Assembly (NCBI GenBank): GCA_016744015.1
Contig: JADGFD010000005.1
Coordinates: 130,208 to 194,207 of the forward strand
DNA: 64,000 bases
Direction: 5' to 3'
From: Paracoccaceae bacterium
Lineage (GTDB): Bacteria; Pseudomonadota; Alphaproteobacteria; Rhodobacterales; Rhodobacteraceae
Of this stretch, positions 42,343-50,553 are shown in pieces; the first letter of the stretch is position 1; every line of letters begins with the position of its first letter. The translations under genes were made by a program, and so were the position numbers. Below the pieces are notes generated by a model. That model did no database searches, was not told the DNA's origin, and was given only the letters and a program-made list of their open reading frames with translations.

Positions 42343-43451
42343 TGCCGACCTCTTTGCCAAAAACCGGATTTTTCGTAGATGAAAAATGTTTTTGGCATTC
42401 CGGCGGAAACTATGCCCTGACCGCCCCTGTCGGCGGTCTTGTACAGCCCCTCGCCGCTGGCGGCTTGCCCGAAAACCCAGAAACCAAGCGGCGGCTTTAT
42501 AACCTGATGAAGGTCACAGGGCTGGCTGATGAACTGGCGATGCAAACCGCCCCGCCCGCTACCCGTGAGCAGCTTCTCAAGATCCACCCCGCCACGTATC
42601 TCGACAACTTCAAAGCCAAAAGTGATGCCGGGGGTGGCGAGCTGGGCCTGCGCACGCCTTTTGGCCCCGGCGGCTACGAGATCGCAGCCCTTTCCACTGG
42701 CCTTGTCGTGGGCGCCATGCAAGCCGTAGCCGCTGGCACGCTGCAAAACGCCTATGCGCTCTCCCGTCCGCCGGGGCATCATTGCCTGCCCGAATGGTCC
42801 AACGGCTTTTGCCTGCTGGCCAATATCGCCATCGCCATCGAGGCTGTGCAACCACTCCGCGTGGCGGTGGTGGATTGGGATGTCCACCACGGCAACGGCA
42901 CCGAGGCGATCTTTTATGATCGTGATGACGTGCTCACTATTTCCATGCACCAAGAAAAAAACTACCCGCTGGATACCGGCGGCATAGAAGCTATCGGCGA
43001 GGGTGCGGGCAAAGGCTTCAATATGAACATCCCGCTGCCACCGGGCGCGGGGCATGAGAGCTATCTCTACGCCTTCAAGCGCTTGATCCTGCCTCGCCTG
43101 CACGCCTTCAAGCCAGACCTCATCGTTGTCGCCTGCGGGTTTGACGCCTCGGGCGTGGACCCGCTCTCGCGCATGCTGTGCAGCGCTGAAACCTACCGCC
43201 TGATGACCCGTGACCTTATGAAAGCCGCCGATGCGCTCTGCCAAGGTCGCTTGGTGATGGCTCATGAGGGCGGCTATTCCGAAGTGCATGTGCCCTTTTG
43301 CGGCCACGCGGTTTTGCAGGAAATGAGCGGCAGCGCTATTGATGCCGGAGACGCCCTCGGCGCGCGGCTGGCCGGGCAGCAACCCTCGGCTGCTATGCAA
43401 ACGGTCTATCGTGAAATCACAGACGGGTTTGCCAAAGAATTTGGCCTTTAA
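42333..43451 (+). CDS. Histone deacetylase superfamily protein (class II / acetylpolyamine amidohydrolase-like)
   Basis: The 372-residue zinc hydrolase has SRPPGHHCLPEWSNGFC, VVDWDVHHGNGTEAIF (the zinc Asp/His pair) and VVACGFDASGVDPL. FVDEKCFWHSGGNYAL near the start is typical of the class II subgroup. In bacteria such enzymes deacetylate polyamines or other acetylamides; histones are not the substrate. The ATG at 42333 lies inside znuA's end; an ATG at 42342 (TAATG junction) is equally possible. Zinc dependence may explain the coupling to znuA. Confidence 0.9.
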   Translation: MPVMPTSLPKTGFFVDEKCFWHSGGNYALTAPVGGLVQPLAAGGLPENPETKRRLYNLMKVTGLADELAMQTAPPATREQLLKIHPATYLDNFKAKSDAGGGELGLRTPFGPGGYEIAALSTGLVVGAMQAVAAGTLQNAYALSRPPGHHCLPEWSNGFCLLANIAIAIEAVQPLRVAVVDWDVHHGNGTEAIFYDRDDVLTISMHQEKNYPLDTGGIEAIGEGAGKGFNMNIPLPPGAGHESYLYAFKRLILPRLHAFKPDLIVVACGFDASGVDPLSRMLCSAETYRLMTRDLMKAADALCQGRLVMAHEGGYSEVHVPFCGHAVLQEMSGSAIDAGDALGARLAGQQPSAAMQTVYREITDGFAKEFGL

Positions 43452-43569
43452 GCCCACCCTTAAACCAGTGCACATCTCGACTTTTAGCAAAATAGTAACT
43501 ATATTAAGGAAGACCAGAAAGGCAGCTCAAGGGGAGGCAATCTCTTGTGACGAATCGAAAGGTTTTCAA

Positions 43570-43800
43570 ATGAACAAAGAACAGTATCAGCACCTTCCTA
43601 CGCGCATAAAAGCGCGCACGGAAGAATACCTCATCGCAGCCAAATCTGTATCCGAAGAATGGTTCGGCATGGATAACGGAAAAGAAATCCACTTGCTTTC
43701 AGTTCAATTGGCCGCCGCCATGATGAACATGGATGCCGCCGAGGTTATTGCCTCAGAAATCGCGAATTTCTCTGACCAGCTGAAAAAGAAAATGCCCTGA
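43570..43800 (+). CDS. Small conserved-looking protein, unknown function
   Basis: A 76-residue soluble, helical protein (KEQYQHLPTRIKARTEEYL, then SVQLAAAMMNMDAAEVIASE, ending KKKMP). The ribosome site is weak (GAAAGG). No family is recognised. Codon use looks coding, and the frame is followed 18 bp later by a broken GNAT gene, with which it may once have formed an operon. Confidence 0.6.
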   Translation: MNKEQYQHLPTRIKARTEEYLIAAKSVSEEWFGMDNGKEIHLLSVQLAAAMMNMDAAEVIASEIANFSDQLKKKMP

Positions 43801-43818
43801 GGAGCCAACCTCCCCACC

Positions 43819-44085
43819 ATGCTTGAAACCAGCCGCCTTCGCCTTACCCCCATGGGGCCAAGCCACGCGCAAGGGCTAGCGGATATGAACGCCGACCCCG
43901 AGGTCATGGCGCATTTCCCTTATGTGATGACGCGCGCGTAATCCGCCGCCCATCTGGCGCGTATGCAAGCCCACTGGACCACCCACGCGTTTGGCCTATT
44001 TGCTCTGCACCATAAGGAAAACCGCGCGTTTCTGGGCTTCACTAGCCTTACCCATTCCGGCTACGCCCCTTTCACCCCATGCTCC
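43819..44085 (+). pseudogene. Broken GNAT-family N-acetyltransferase gene
   Basis: The start is intact (METSRLRL-type, here LETSRLRLTPMGPSH) and reads LADMNADPEVMAHFPYVMTRA, the usual opening of RimJ-like GNAT proteins. It then hits TAA at 43939-43941. In the same frame similarity continues as HLARMQAHWTTHAFGLFALH and RAFLGFTSLTHSGYAPFTPC, ending near 44085. The acetyl-CoA-binding half (RxxGxG/A region) is missing altogether. A nonsense change plus a 3' deletion explain it. The gene should be non-functional. Confidence 0.8.
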
Positions 44086-44404
44086 CCCCGACCACCTCCT
44101 AAGCTGGCACGTGATTCTCCGCCAGCCAAATCCACAAGCATAACCCATCACATTGACTGAAAGCACTTCTGGCTCCGAGAGTATTGATTTAACCCATCCA
44201 TGCCTTTGAATAAGTGAGTTAATCCGCAATCAACTTCGCGCGGGCATCCGGTTTGAGCCAATCTGCACAATGACTGGCGCCCAGCGAATGGCTGACCCCA
44301 GTGAAGGGCTTTGATGCATATCAATGCTAGCGGTTAAACATGCTGCTAGCATTACTTCTCAACTGATCAATAGGAGATCGTCTGTTTTGCTGGGAGGAAA
44401 ACAA
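44086..44404 (+). other. Non-coding stretch after the broken GNAT gene
   Basis: This 319-bp region shows no gene that can be supported. On the minus strand 44222-44323 has a short open piece (PFTGVSHSLGASHCADWLKP) that looks like the C-terminal end of some protein but has a stop upstream, so it may be another remnant. The right end carries the GGGAGG ribosome site of the GFA-family gene. The region looks like a deletion scar with debris. Confidence 0.4.
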
Positions 44405-44815
44405 ATGCTTGCTGGTGCCTGTTTATGTGGTGCTGTCAAAGTGTCCGGAGAGGCAAAGGCAGCAGATGTCGCAGCTTGCCATTGCGACACCTGCCGCCGT
44501 TGGTCTTCAGGGCCGTATATGGAGGTAACCTGCGAGCAGGTTCAATTCGACGGTGAGGAAAACGTTCGGCGTTTTCGCTCGTCCGAATGGGCCGAGCGGG
44601 GCTTTTGCAAAGAATGCGGCACCAACCTGTTCTATCACATTATCGGTGCCGATGACTATCAGTTGTCGGTCGGGTTGCTGGACGATCAGTCAAAACTACA
44701 ATTCGCCTTGCAGGTTTTTACCGATAGCAAGCCTGCATTCTATGAATTTGCAAACAAGACCGAGATGATGACAGGCGCAGAGGTCGCGGCCAAATTCGCG
44801 CCTCCGCCTGAGTAG
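44405..44815 (+). CDS. GFA-family (glutathione-dependent formaldehyde-activating-like) zinc protein
   Basis: The ATG at 44405 follows CTGGGAGG. The 136-residue protein has the GFA/DUF636 zinc pattern: GACLCGAVKVSGE, CHCDTCRRWSSGPYMEV and FCKECGTNLFYHI. Despite the name, most homologues are of unknown function; only a few have a reported link to glutathione and formaldehyde (Gfa). No glutathione-dependent formaldehyde dehydrogenase gene is near. Confidence 0.88.
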   Translation: MLAGACLCGAVKVSGEAKAADVAACHCDTCRRWSSGPYMEVTCEQVQFDGEENVRRFRSSEWAERGFCKECGTNLFYHIIGADDYQLSVGLLDDQSKLQFALQVFTDSKPAFYEFANKTEMMTGAEVAAKFAPPPE

Positions 44816-44882
44816 CAGCGTAAGAAGGTCATCCACTTCAAGCGTGGGATTGCCCGCGCTGAACACAAAGTGAGCATTCAAA

Positions 44883-45716
44883 ATGAGTTGGGAGCCTGAA
44901 ATAGATGCACTGATTGCTCGCCAACATGAAAATGGTGGGCCTTTCTGGTCGCGGGCCGATGGCAACATTCTCGCTCCGGCCGGGTTTTGCACGATTGAGG
45001 TTTTGCACGCTATTGGCCAGTTGGGCGGAACTGCGCGCAGCAACACTGATTTGGGCGATGCCATCGCCTTCCTTGAGACCTACCAAAACGATGACGGCTC
45101 TTTCAGCTATACAAAAAAGAAATCAAGATTGCCCTGTGTCACAGCCAACATCCTAAGCGCCTATGGTCGGCTCGGTGTTTCTAGGTCACAGCATGCCGAG
45201 CTTGCCTATGCGTGGTTGCTTTCCCAGCAGGCGGCTGATGGCGGCTGGCGATGTGCCACCGTCAAGCTTGGGAAATCCCCCGAAACAGATGCCAGCAATC
45301 CCGGGACAACGTTATATACACTCGACGCGTGCCTCTTCAGAAAAAAAAGCAAGCAAGACACCGAAAAAATTGAACGTGGCGTCAACTTCCTCTTGGACCA
45401 TTGGGATAGTCGAAAACCGCTTGGCCCTTGTACATTCGGGATAGGCAGCCGCTTCTTGAAAACAGAATTTCCATTTCGGAGGTATAACCTCTTCTATTAT
45501 GTCTTCGTTCTGTCGCAATATGAGAGCGCCTTGCGCGATCATCGACTTAAGGAAGCGTTTGAGACCCTGAAGCTGCAAGCCGAGAACGGAGGTTTGCGCG
45601 TAACGGCCCCGCACAGAGCTTGGAAAGGTTCAGTTTTCGCCCCCGATACTGGCCTGAGCGGTCCGGCAGCAAGATACTGGCGGGGCATCATCAAACGGTT
45701 TGAGGCGGCTGGCTAA
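44883..45716 (+). CDS. Terpenoid-cyclase/prenyltransferase alpha-toroid repeat protein
   Basis: The 277-residue protein contains repeats of the prenyltransferase/squalene-cyclase type: AIAFLETYQNDDGSFSYTKK, YAWLLSQQAADGGWRC and GVNFLLDHWDSRKPLGP, each helix ending in a DGG/DDGSF-like turn. It is much shorter than squalene-hopene cyclases and lacks their DxDD motif, so it is not a classical cyclase. Such short alpha-toroids occur in uncharacterised bacterial proteins and in protein prenyltransferase-like folds. Function unknown. Proximity to the UbiA/DprE-like locus may be chance. Confidence 0.75.
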   Translation: MSWEPEIDALIARQHENGGPFWSRADGNILAPAGFCTIEVLHAIGQLGGTARSNTDLGDAIAFLETYQNDDGSFSYTKKKSRLPCVTANILSAYGRLGVSRSQHAELAYAWLLSQQAADGGWRCATVKLGKSPETDASNPGTTLYTLDACLFRKKSKQDTEKIERGVNFLLDHWDSRKPLGPCTFGIGSRFLKTEFPFRRYNLFYYVFVLSQYESALRDHRLKEAFETLKLQAENGGLRVTAPHRAWKGSVFAPDTGLSGPAARYWRGIIKRFEAAG

Positions 45717-45940
45717 ACACCTGAAAGCAAACCGAGCGGATCTTTTGGTGCGAAGGGCAGCAAAAAGCCGCGTTCCCACCAAAACAAAAAAATGTGCCGG
45801 TGTGTGTTGCCTCAAACAGCAATCCATCCTGCTCCAAATCTAACCGTTCTAAGCCCTTTATACGAGTCGGCAGGCCCCGTTTCATGGAACAAATCATTAT
45901 TTCGGCCAAGCACCCCTGACCGCAGGGAAGATTTTTTGCA

Positions 45941-45957
45941 GGGGGGTCAATCCCCCC
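45941..45957. terminator. G/C stem-loop
   Basis: GGGGGG-TCAAT-CCCCCC is a perfect 6-bp stem in the gap before the flippase-like gene. The preceding T-run (ATTTTTTG) on the left would serve as a U-tract only for minus-strand transcription. It belongs to the G-run/C-run intergenic hairpin type seen at four other places in the window. Confidence 0.45.
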
Positions 45958-45996
45958 AAGGAAAATTCATTGGCCGGGTTCCAAGCGGCGCAAATT

Positions 45997-46959
45997 ATGC
46001 TAAGCCGTAGCATGTTGTTTTTCAAAACCCATAAAGACCTGCTTTTCGGCCTTGGCATGCTGGCGCTGTTTCTCATTGGCCTTGGCATGATCATTGCCTT
46101 CACCGGATGGCAGGAAACATGGGCCTCGATCACAAAGCTCGGCTGGGGCCAGCTGGGCATTCTGCTGGCGCTGTCTTTGGGGAATTACGCGCTCAGAGCC
46201 CTGCGCTGGCACCTGTTTGCCAACGCCCTCGCTCTCAAAACGTCCCTATCCCGCAACGCCATAATCTACCTCGCCGGCTTTGCTCTGACCATCACCCCCG
46301 GCCGCGTGGGCGAGCTCGTGCGCCTGCGCTGGATCAAGCGGGAAACCGGTGTCGGCATTCTGCAATCCTCCCCGATGATGCTAGGTGACCGCGCGGCTGA
46401 TCTGGCAGGCGTGGCTGTGCTGTTGCTGGTGGCAGCACTACTGGCCCTTGGGGGCGCGGGCGGGGTTTATTGGGTGGCAGGACTGGCGCTTTTATTGGCC
46501 ATTCTGGCCACCAGCCCCAAGTTTCTGACCAGGCTCATCACCCTTGCCTGGAAAACCCTTGGCCGTGGCGCACGGCTATTTGCCAGCCTCCGCCGCGCGG
46601 TGCGCCAAATGGCTTTATTTGCCACCCCCAAAGTGGTGCTGCCCGTGCTTCTGCTCAGCGCCCTTGGCTGGCTGTTTGAGGGCTATGCTTTTTACCTGCT
46701 CCTTGGCTGGCTCGGGGTTGCTATGGGGTTTTGGATGGCCGTTGGCATATTTCTATTTTCCATGCTTGGCGGCGGAGCCACGGGCCTGCCCGGCGGGCTT
46801 GGCGGGGCCGAGGCCGTAATGGTCGGCCTGCTCAGCCTCCAAGGCGTGCCGCTGGATGCTGCCCTTGCCGCCACGATAATTATCCGCATCACCACACTTT
46901 GGTTTGCCATTTTGATCGGAATTATAGTATTCCCGTTAGCAGAACGAAAAGGGGCATAG
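45997..46959 (+). CDS. Flippase-like membrane protein (UPF0104 / LPG-synthase TM domain)
   Basis: The 320-residue polytopic protein has about eight helices. Family signatures are ALRALRWHLFANAL, GFALTITPGRVGELVRLRW, SPMMLGDRAADLAGV, and the glycine-rich GGGATGLPGGLGGAEAVMVG. Members carry the membrane half of lysylphosphatidylglycerol synthase without the transferase domain; several are suspected lipid or glycolipid flippases. It is 2 bp from the DprE1-like gene, so it is a good candidate for moving a polyprenyl-linked sugar across the inner membrane. The start is uncertain (45970 TTG, 45997 or 46012 ATG). Confidence 0.82.
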   Translation: MLSRSMLFFKTHKDLLFGLGMLALFLIGLGMIIAFTGWQETWASITKLGWGQLGILLALSLGNYALRALRWHLFANALALKTSLSRNAIIYLAGFALTITPGRVGELVRLRWIKRETGVGILQSSPMMLGDRAADLAGVAVLLLVAALLALGGAGGVYWVAGLALLLAILATSPKFLTRLITLAWKTLGRGARLFASLRRAVRQMALFATPKVVLPVLLLSALGWLFEGYAFYLLLGWLGVAMGFWMAVGIFLFSMLGGGATGLPGGLGGAEAVMVGLLSLQGVPLDAALAATIIIRITTLWFAILIGIIVFPLAERKGA

Positions 46960-46961
46960 AA

Positions 46962-48275
46962 ATGCGTTGGAAAAAAGATGAGCTCAGAGGCTGGGGCGGT
47001 GCGCTGACCATGGAGGCCGAACTGGCCCGCCCCGAGCGACAAACCGCGCTAACTGATACCTTGGCGGAAACCCCCTGCCCCGCTATTGGCGCGCGCCGTT
47101 CCTACGGCGATGCCGCCATCGCCAGACACGCAATAGACATGACGCGCCTCGACCGTCTCATCAGCTTTAACGCCGAAACCGGCCTGCTAGACGCCGAAGC
47201 GGGCGTGACCATCTCCGACATCCTCAACACCTTCGCCCCCAAAGGCTGGATGCCCGCCGTAATGCCCGGCACCGGCTTTGCCACCCTTGGCGGCTGTATT
47301 GCCCATGATGTGCACGGTAAAAACCACCAGCTTGCAGGCAGCTTTGGCCAGCATGTGGAAAGCGTTTTGCTTATGGGCCCCGATGGCAAAACCCAGCGCA
47401 TTTCGCTAAAATCCAAACCCAAGCTTTTCCGTGCGACCATCGGCGGACTCGGCCAAACGGGCATTATCATGTCCGCCCGCCTGCACCTCGCCAAATGCCC
47501 CGCGGGCAATATGGCCGTGCATGAGCGCCGGATCGAAGATCTTGATTCGTTTCTTGAGGCGTTTAACGCCTCCCGCGCTGATTATCAGGTGGGCTGGCTG
47601 GATATGACAGCCAAAGATACCCATCTTGGGCGGGGCATTTTGGAAGAGGCGCATTTTGCATCCGGCCCGTTTGTGCCCTCCAAAAAATCCCGCGCCGTGC
47701 CATTTTACCTCCCCGGTTTTGCCATGAGCACACCGATCGTCAAGGCCTTTAACTGGCTCTATACCAAGCGCATCCCTGAAGCGGGCCGCGACCGTGAGCG
47801 CCCGCTGCACAAGTTTTTTTTCCCCCTCGATACCATCCAGCACTGGAACCGGCTTTATGGTAAACGCGGCTTTCACCAGTTTCAGTGCGTGCTACCTGAT
47901 GACGAGGCCCCCGCCACGCTAGCGCTGATGCTGGAGGCCGTGGCTTCCTCGGGCCTCGCCTCGCCGCTTTCTGTGCTGAAAAGGCTCGGCCATGGGCGCG
48001 GCGGGATGATGTCTTTTCCGATGGAAGGCTACACACTGGCAGTTGATATCGTAAACAAACCCAGCGCCAAGGCGCTGCTTGCGCGGCTTAACGAGTTGGC
48101 GCGCAACGCGGGCGGGCGGGTTTACCTCGCCAAAGATTCCAGCCTAGAGGCGGGGTATCTGCCCGCTATGTATAGTGAGCTAGAAGACTTTCGCGCGGAG
48201 GCCAGCAAGGCCGACCCAGAGGATGCCTTTGAAACCGCCCTCGTGAAACGACTAAACATAAGGGGCCAAGCATGA
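46962..48275 (+). CDS. DprE1-like FAD-dependent oxidase (polyprenylphosphoryl-ribose 2'-oxidase)
   Basis: The 437-residue protein has an FAD-binding PP-loop IGARRSYGDAAI (about 42-53) and MPGTGFATLGGCIAHDVHGK followed by NHQLAGSFGQHVESV. The C-terminal region reads MSFPMEGYTLAVDI ... GGRVYLAKDSSLEAG with K391. These follow M. tuberculosis DprE1 as I recall it, including the active-site lysine of the YTAKDS segment. DprE1 oxidises the 2'-hydroxyl of decaprenyl-phosphoryl-ribose so that DprE2 can reduce it to the arabinose epimer. The residue aligned with DprE1 Cys387 is Ala360. The stop overlaps the SDR start (ATGA), and the UbiA/HAD protein nearby supports the pathway. Confidence 0.85.
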   Translation: MRWKKDELRGWGGALTMEAELARPERQTALTDTLAETPCPAIGARRSYGDAAIARHAIDMTRLDRLISFNAETGLLDAEAGVTISDILNTFAPKGWMPAVMPGTGFATLGGCIAHDVHGKNHQLAGSFGQHVESVLLMGPDGKTQRISLKSKPKLFRATIGGLGQTGIIMSARLHLAKCPAGNMAVHERRIEDLDSFLEAFNASRADYQVGWLDMTAKDTHLGRGILEEAHFASGPFVPSKKSRAVPFYLPGFAMSTPIVKAFNWLYTKRIPEAGRDRERPLHKFFFPLDTIQHWNRLYGKRGFHQFQCVLPDDEAPATLALMLEAVASSGLASPLSVLKRLGHGRGGMMSFPMEGYTLAVDIVNKPSAKALLARLNELARNAGGRVYLAKDSSLEAGYLPAMYSELEDFRAEASKADPEDAFETALVKRLNIRGQA

Positions 48276-49009
48276 CCGAAACCTGGATCATCGTCGGGGC
48301 CACCTCGTCCATCGCCCGCGCTTTTGCCCGCAGCTGCGCCGCACGCGGCGTAGAGCTGCACCTACTGGGCCGCGATATGCCCGAGCTAAAGCGCCTTGCG
48401 GCAGACTGCACTTTGCGCGGGGCCGCCAGCGCCAAGGCCGTGGCTTTTGACGCCCGCAAGCCCGAGAAATTCGAAGATATTATTGATGACGCCGCACAAA
48501 GCAGCAGCATTTTGAATGCGGCTGTGTTTGTGGGCTCCATGCCAGCGCAATCAGCCATAGACGCTAACCCAAGCCTAATAGACGGCGTGATCCAAGATAG
48601 CTTCACCGGCCCCGCACGCCTGTTGCAACTGCTCGCACCTGTGCTGGAAGAACGCGGCAGCGGCACGATTATCGGCGTTGGCTCCGTGGCCGGAGACCGT
48701 GGCCGTATCGGAAACTATGTATATGGTGCGGCCAAGGCCGGCTTTGCCACCTATCTTTCGGGCCTGCGCAATCGGCTGGGCCGTGCGGGCGCGCATGTGG
48801 TTACGGTAAAGCCGGGCTTTGTGGACACGGCCATGACATGGGGGATTGAAGGCATGTTCCTTGTAGCCTCGCCTGAGGATATTGCAACGAGCCTGATTAA
48901 AGCCGCTGATAAAAAGCGCAACGTGATCTACACACCGTTTTTCTGGCGCTATATCATGCTAATCATCCGCAGCATTCCCGAATTCATCTTCAAGAAACTA
49001 TCCGTTTAG
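48272..49009 (+). CDS. DprE2-like short-chain reductase
   Basis: A 245-residue SDR with an NAD-binding start, IIVGATSSIARAFARSCAARG, catalytic Ser in VGSVAGDRGR, and YGAAKAGFATYL carrying Tyr-x3-Lys. The C-terminus is hydrophobic (WRYIMLIIRSIPEFIF), as in DprE2, favouring membrane association with a polyprenyl substrate. With the upstream oxidase it should complete epimerisation of polyprenylphosphoryl-ribose to -arabinose. The 4-bp overlap with the DprE1-like gene indicates coupled translation. Confidence 0.82.
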   Translation: MTETWIIVGATSSIARAFARSCAARGVELHLLGRDMPELKRLAADCTLRGAASAKAVAFDARKPEKFEDIIDDAAQSSSILNAAVFVGSMPAQSAIDANPSLIDGVIQDSFTGPARLLQLLAPVLEERGSGTIIGVGSVAGDRGRIGNYVYGAAKAGFATYLSGLRNRLGRAGAHVVTVKPGFVDTAMTWGIEGMFLVASPEDIATSLIKAADKKRNVIYTPFFWRYIMLIIRSIPEFIFKKLSV

Positions 49010-49049
49010 CGCGGGGAGCAACTATAAAGTGGTGCAATTACGCTTCGAT

Positions 49050-49069
49050 CCTAGGTTTATTAACCTAGG
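49050..49069. terminator. Palindromic stem-loop between convergent genes
   Basis: CCTAGGTT-TATT-AACCTAGG is a perfect 8-bp stem in the 140-bp gap between the convergent DprE2-like and HAD-UbiA genes. It has no long U-tract, but its position fits a bidirectional terminator. Confidence 0.5.
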
Positions 49070-49149
49070 TAAGTAGTTTAAGTGAAACCAAGACTTTAAA
49101 TTAACCATCAGCGACTTACCGCTATGTTTCTGCAAGGTTTTTGCTAAAT

Positions 49150-50553
49150 TCAGCCCACGGCCTGCACCAGCATAACCGCCCCAGCCCCCACCAACGCCAG
49201 CCCTATCGGGTCGCGCAATGCAAAAACGATTGGGTCGTAATCCATACGGCCATGCCAACCAAGATAGATCATCCGCCCTAGCCACAAGGCCACGGGAATC
49301 GCCGCCAGACGGATTTCAAACAGGTTTTGATAAAGCTCCGAGGCAACCGCACTATATGTATAGAGCAGGTAAACCACAATCGCCCCAACCGAGGCCGTAA
49401 TCGCAATATTGCGCAAGTCTTCCCTATCTCGCCGCGCATAGCCCCGCCCCGGCAACGGCGCTTCACTTTTGGTTTTACCCAGCTCTATCAGCCGTTTAAC
49501 CCCACCCAGCGCCAGAAATACCGGAAAAACGAATGCCCCGAGCCAGCCAGACATCGCCACACCCACAGCCACAGAGCCCGCCACAACCCGTAGCGTATAT
49601 AGCGAAGCCAGCATGGTAATATCCACCCAGCGCAACCGCTTGAGCCCCAAGGAATAGGAAAGCGAAAGCACCATATAAAGCGCAATAATCGCGCCAAGTT
49701 GCCAGCTGTGCAGCAATGCCCCGCCAAGCGCGCCCAGCGCCAATGCGGCTGAGGCTCCCATCCCTGAAAGGATACTCGCGACCCCCGATGCAAACGGGCG
49801 GTTACACTTGGTCTCATGCTTGCGGTCGGCCTCAAGGTCCATCAGGTCATTAACGATATAAATGCTGGACGCCGCCGCAGAAAAAACCGTTACCCCCCAA
49901 ATGGCGAGGGCAAATCCAGCAATATCTGCTCGATGCGCCGCTAAAAGCGGCAGAAAGAGCAATATGTTTTTGAGCCATTGTCGCGGGCGAAGTGCCCGAA
50001 ACAAATCAGAGGTTTTTGCAGGCTGGCCAATAGGCTTGATCTTCAAGCCGGCAGCTTTGAGCTTGCTTTCAAGCCTCTCAGAAGGGGCCACGCAATAGCC
50101 CCCAGCAGCGGCCTGCCAAACCGGAATATCCTTAACGGAGTCACCAACATAGTTGAATTGCCCTGCGCCATAACGCGCCACCAGCGCTTTGGCTTTGTTG
50201 GCCCCTGTTAAATTGGTTCTGCCGTCCGAGCCCATCGGTGCGGCATTCAGGCCGAGCTGTGCCGAGAGGTCTTCCACCAATGATATATCGGAGCCCGACG
50301 CGAGCATCACCTCGCCCTGCGCGCCCGAGATCAGGCTTTCCACTTCGGTGCGCCTTGGCAATAAAGCCGTATCAAGCGCCGCCAACTCAGCCAATTTCGC
50401 TTTAAGTAAGGCGCGATTGCTAAACAGCGTGAGCACGGCCAGAAGACACGCCACCGGATGCCTGCCAAGGGCCGCCCAAAAGCACTCCATCAACATATCT
50501 GTTTTGAGCAGGCTATCATCGACATCAATTACAAGCGGCAAGTTGCGCTTCAT
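49150..50553 (-). CDS. HAD phosphatase-UbiA prenyltransferase fusion (candidate polyprenylphosphoryl-phosphoribose synthase/phosphatase)
   Basis: The ATG at 50553 puts the HAD motif DVDDSLLKTD at residues 10-19; HAD motif IV is GDSVKDIP at 137-144. From about residue 185 follows a UbiA-type polytopic domain: LRPRQWLKN, NDLMDLEADRKH (Asp-rich site, 235-243), RPFASG and a second region RLIELGKTKSE. Total length is 467 residues. The UbiA relative in mycobacteria (Rv3806c) transfers phosphoribose from PRPP to decaprenyl phosphate; the product needs a 5'-phosphatase. The HAD part could supply that step. It faces the DprE1/E2-like genes convergently. Confidence 0.82.
   Translation of the reverse strand: MKRNLPLVIDVDDSLLKTDMLMECFWAALGRHPVACLLAVLTLFSNRALLKAKLAELAALDTALLPRRTEVESLISGAQGEVMLASGSDISLVEDLSAQLGLNAAPMGSDGRTNLTGANKAKALVARYGAGQFNYVGDSVKDIPVWQAAAGGYCVAPSERLESKLKAAGLKIKPIGQPAKTSDLFRALRPRQWLKNILLFLPLLAAHRADIAGFALAIWGVTVFSAAASSIYIVNDLMDLEADRKHETKCNRPFASGVASILSGMGASAALALGALGGALLHSWQLGAIIALYMVLSLSYSLGLKRLRWVDITMLASLYTLRVVAGSVAVGVAMSGWLGAFVFPVFLALGGVKRLIELGKTKSEAPLPGRGYARRDREDLRNIAITASVGAIVVYLLYTYSAVASELYQNLFEIRLAAIPVALWLGRMIYLGWHGRMDYDPIVFALRDPIGLALVGAGAVMLVQAVG

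Noticed and set aside
42123-43490. A 455-codon open frame antisense to the HDAC-family gene
   Set aside because: The plus-strand protein has all HDAC motifs; the antisense frame is a by-product of GC-rich codons and has no recognisable domain.
45691-45909. A 72-codon minus-strand frame after the alpha-toroid gene
   Set aside because: No ribosome site or family resemblance; the composition looks non-coding.
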